Shown here: positions 62,625 through 64,000 of the stretch, in pieces | How positions within the stretch are numbered: position 1 is the first letter of the stretch | How the letters are laid out: the number at the start of each line of letters is the position of its first letter | Assembly (NCBI GenBank): GCA_944389945.1 | Contig: CALXOF010000006.1 | Span: forward strand, 62,001 to 126,000 | Origin: an uncultured Kiritimatiellota bacterium | Lineage (GTDB): Bacteria; Verrucomicrobiota; Kiritimatiellia; RFP12; DVOR01 | Length of the DNA stretch: 64,000 bases | Reading direction: 5' to 3' | Translations under genes and position numbers: made by a program | The notes under the pieces: model-generated | What the model saw: the letters and a program-made list of their open reading frames with translations, nothing else | What the model was told of the DNA's origin: nothing | The model's database searches: none

Positions 62625-64000
62625 ATGAGCATGGCGACGGATTGGGCGAAGATACTGAACCCTGAGCAGCTGGCGGCGGTGACCGCCGGCGAGGGGCCGA
62701 CGTTGGTGCTGGCGGCCGCCGGCACAGGCAAGACGCGCACCCTCACCCACCGTGTGGCCTGGCTTTTGGAGCAGGGCGAATCGCCCGACGGCATCCTCCT
62801 GCTCACCTTCACCAACCGCGCCGCCCGCGAGATGATGGAGCGCGCCCAGGCCCTCGCCGGCCCCGCCATCGCCACCCTCTGGTCCGGCACCTTCCACCAC
62901 GTCTGCCACCGCATCCTCCGCCGCGAGGCCCCCCTCCTCGGCTACCGCCGCGACTTCGCCATCCTCGACCGCGCCGACTCCCTCTCCCTCCTCAACCGCG
63001 GCCTCAAAGACCTCGTCAAAGACACCAAGCACTTCCCTAAGAAGGAGGTCATCGCCTCCCTCATCGGCAAGGCCGCCAACACCCAGGGCGACCTCAAAGC
63101 CATCCTGGAAAACACCCTCTTCGAGGACCCCGTCGACCCCGCCCAGCTCTTCGCCGTCGCCGAACGCTACGCCGAGGCCAAGCGCGAAAACAACGCGATG
63201 GACTTCGACGACCTCCTCGTCCTCACCCTCCGCCTCTTCCAAGAGCACCCCCAGGTGGCCGACTACTACGCCGCCCGCTTCCGCCACGTCCTCGTCGACG
63301 AATACCAAGACACCAACACCATCCAGGCCCAGCTCGTCGACCGCCTCGCCGCCCGCCACCGCAACCTCATGGCCGTGGGCGACGACTTCCAGTGCATCTA
63401 CTCCTGGCGCGGCGCCGACTTCCGCAACATCATGGACTTCCCCAAGCGCTGGCCCGACTGCCGCATCGTCAAGCTCGAGCGCAACTACCGCTCTGCCCCC
63501 GAGATCCTCGCCGTCGCCAACGCCACCATCGCCGGCAACCCCGAGCAATTCCAAAAGACCCTCCTGCCCACGCGCCCCCCCGCTGGCCGCAAGCCCCTCG
63601 TCGCCTTCCTCTACGACGCCGCCGAGCAGAACCAGATGGTCATCCGCCACATCCAGCGCGCCCTCCAGAGCGGCTACCGCCCCCAAGACATCGCCGTCCT
63701 CTACCGCGCCCACTACCACGTCATGGAGCTCGAGCTCGACCTCCGCCGCCTCCGCGTCCCCTACACCCTCACCTCCGGCCAAGGCATCTTCGAAAGCCTC
63801 CACGCCAAAGACGTCATCGCCTACCTCCGCCTCTGCACCGGCGCCCCAGACGCCTTCTCCTTCGCCCGCTGCATGGCCCTCCTCCCCGGCGTCGGCCCCA
63901 AAACCATCGACCGCATCTGGCAGCGCCTCGGCGGATACTTCGACCCCAGCGACGAGACCGCCCGCCTCAAGCTCCTCACCCTCCTCCCCAAAAAAGCCCA
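62625..64000 (+). CDS. UvrD/Rep/PcrA-type SF1A DNA helicase (3' end outside window)
   Basis: About 458 residues visible. 3'-5' helicase of repair and replication restart. ILNPEQLAAVTAGEGPTLVL (Q motif), AAAGTGKTRTLTHRVAWLLE (Walker A), LLTFTNRAAREMMERA (Ia), MDFDDLLVLTLRLFQEH, HVLVDEYQDTNTIQAQLVDR (Walker B), VGDDFQCIYSWRGADFRNIM (III), LERNYRSAPEIL (IV). Ends in domain 2A/2B at the window edge. Between ATG 62625 and ATG 62631 the start is open; AGGGTGAG fits either. Confidence 0.94.
   Translation, partial: MSMATDWAKILNPEQLAAVTAGEGPTLVLAAAGTGKTRTLTHRVAWLLEQGESPDGILLLTFTNRAAREMMERAQALAGPAIATLWSGTFHHVCHRILRREAPLLGYRRDFAILDRADSLSLLNRGLKDLVKDTKHFPKKEVIASLIGKAANTQGDLKAILENTLFEDPVDPAQLFAVAERYAEAKRENNAMDFDDLLVLTLRLFQEHPQVADYYAARFRHVLVDEYQDTNTIQAQLVDRLAARHRNLMAVGDDFQCIYSWRGADFRNIMDFPKRWPDCRIVKLERNYRSAPEILAVANATIAGNPEQFQKTLLPTRPPAGRKPLVAFLYDAAEQNQMVIRHIQRALQSGYRPQDIAVLYRAHYHVMELELDLRRLRVPYTLTSGQGIFESLHAKDVIAYLRLCTGAPDAFSFARCMALLPGVGPKTIDRIWQRLGGYFDPSDETARLKLLTLLPKKA

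Overview
The window is high-GC bacterial DNA from a Gram-negative (two-membrane) organism with anaerobic features. An LptE-like lipoprotein, a BamD-like TPR protein, ExbB/ExbD and several lipoproteins point to an outer membrane. A flavodiiron oxygen reductase, an iron-dependent alcohol dehydrogenase and a DUF362-ferredoxin protein point to anaerobic life. The gene mix (HU-like protein with an extra C-terminal domain, AAA-ATPase-like/PD-(D/E)XK fusion, type I-E CRISPR with a Cas2-exonuclease fusion) would fit the Verrucomicrobiota/Kiritimatiellota/Lentisphaerota group, but no marker here proves the phylum.

Layout. 1-22 kb is mostly minus strand: glyS (cut by the window edge), bamD-like and lptE-like, copA, then plus-strand cdd and two tandem GT2 glycosyltransferases, then minus-strand proB, proC, an HU-like protein, an alcohol dehydrogenase, a zinc-ribbon membrane protein, a 3D-domain lipoprotein, a flavodiiron protein, a large secreted protein, rdgB and gltX. 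22.7-34 kb holds a serine recombinase beside tRNA-Ser(GGA), then plus-strand DUF362-ferredoxin, rfbB, an exbB-exbD-PQ loop-BASS operon, an AAA/PD-(D/E)XK protein, and a surface-polysaccharide block (two GT25, one GT4, one acetyltransferase). 33.9-37.4 kb carries a minus-strand cluster of paralogous ankyrin/Sel1 lipoproteins; one is split by a frameshift at a six-C run. 37.6-54.5 kb is a complete type I-E CRISPR-Cas locus (cas3, cas8e, cse2, cas7e, cas5e, cas6e, cas1, cas2-DEDDh) and a 124-repeat array. 54.9-64 kb holds a Zn/Cd ATPase with a separate HMA protein, a HAD phosphatase, ftsW, a LysM lipoprotein, rpsO, a UDP-xylose synthase-type epimerase and a UvrD-type helicase cut by the window edge.

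The most unusual material lies between genes. Nearly every intergenic gap is a mosaic of the same few modules: tandem 7-9 bp repeats, and hairpins whose flanks are fixed while the stem sequence changes with pairing kept. Within these mosaics sit 34-35 bp mini-elements; one is flanked by an exact 8-bp duplication when compared with an empty copy of the same module in this window. A separate family, four arrays of palindromes at about 23-bp period, occurs each time just downstream of a gene 3' end and in the same orientation. Promoters are mostly extended -10 boxes (TGC/TGG + TATAMT) without a clear -35, and two or three seem to give leaderless or nearly leaderless mRNAs.

In the CRISPR locus, cas2 has no ATG/GTG/TTG at its expected N-terminus and appears to start at an AUC codon behind a good Shine-Dalgarno. 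The leader is only 48 bp. The last repeat base varies as a PAM-derived base would, and two neighbouring spacers come from overlapping protospacers that suggest an AAC PAM.
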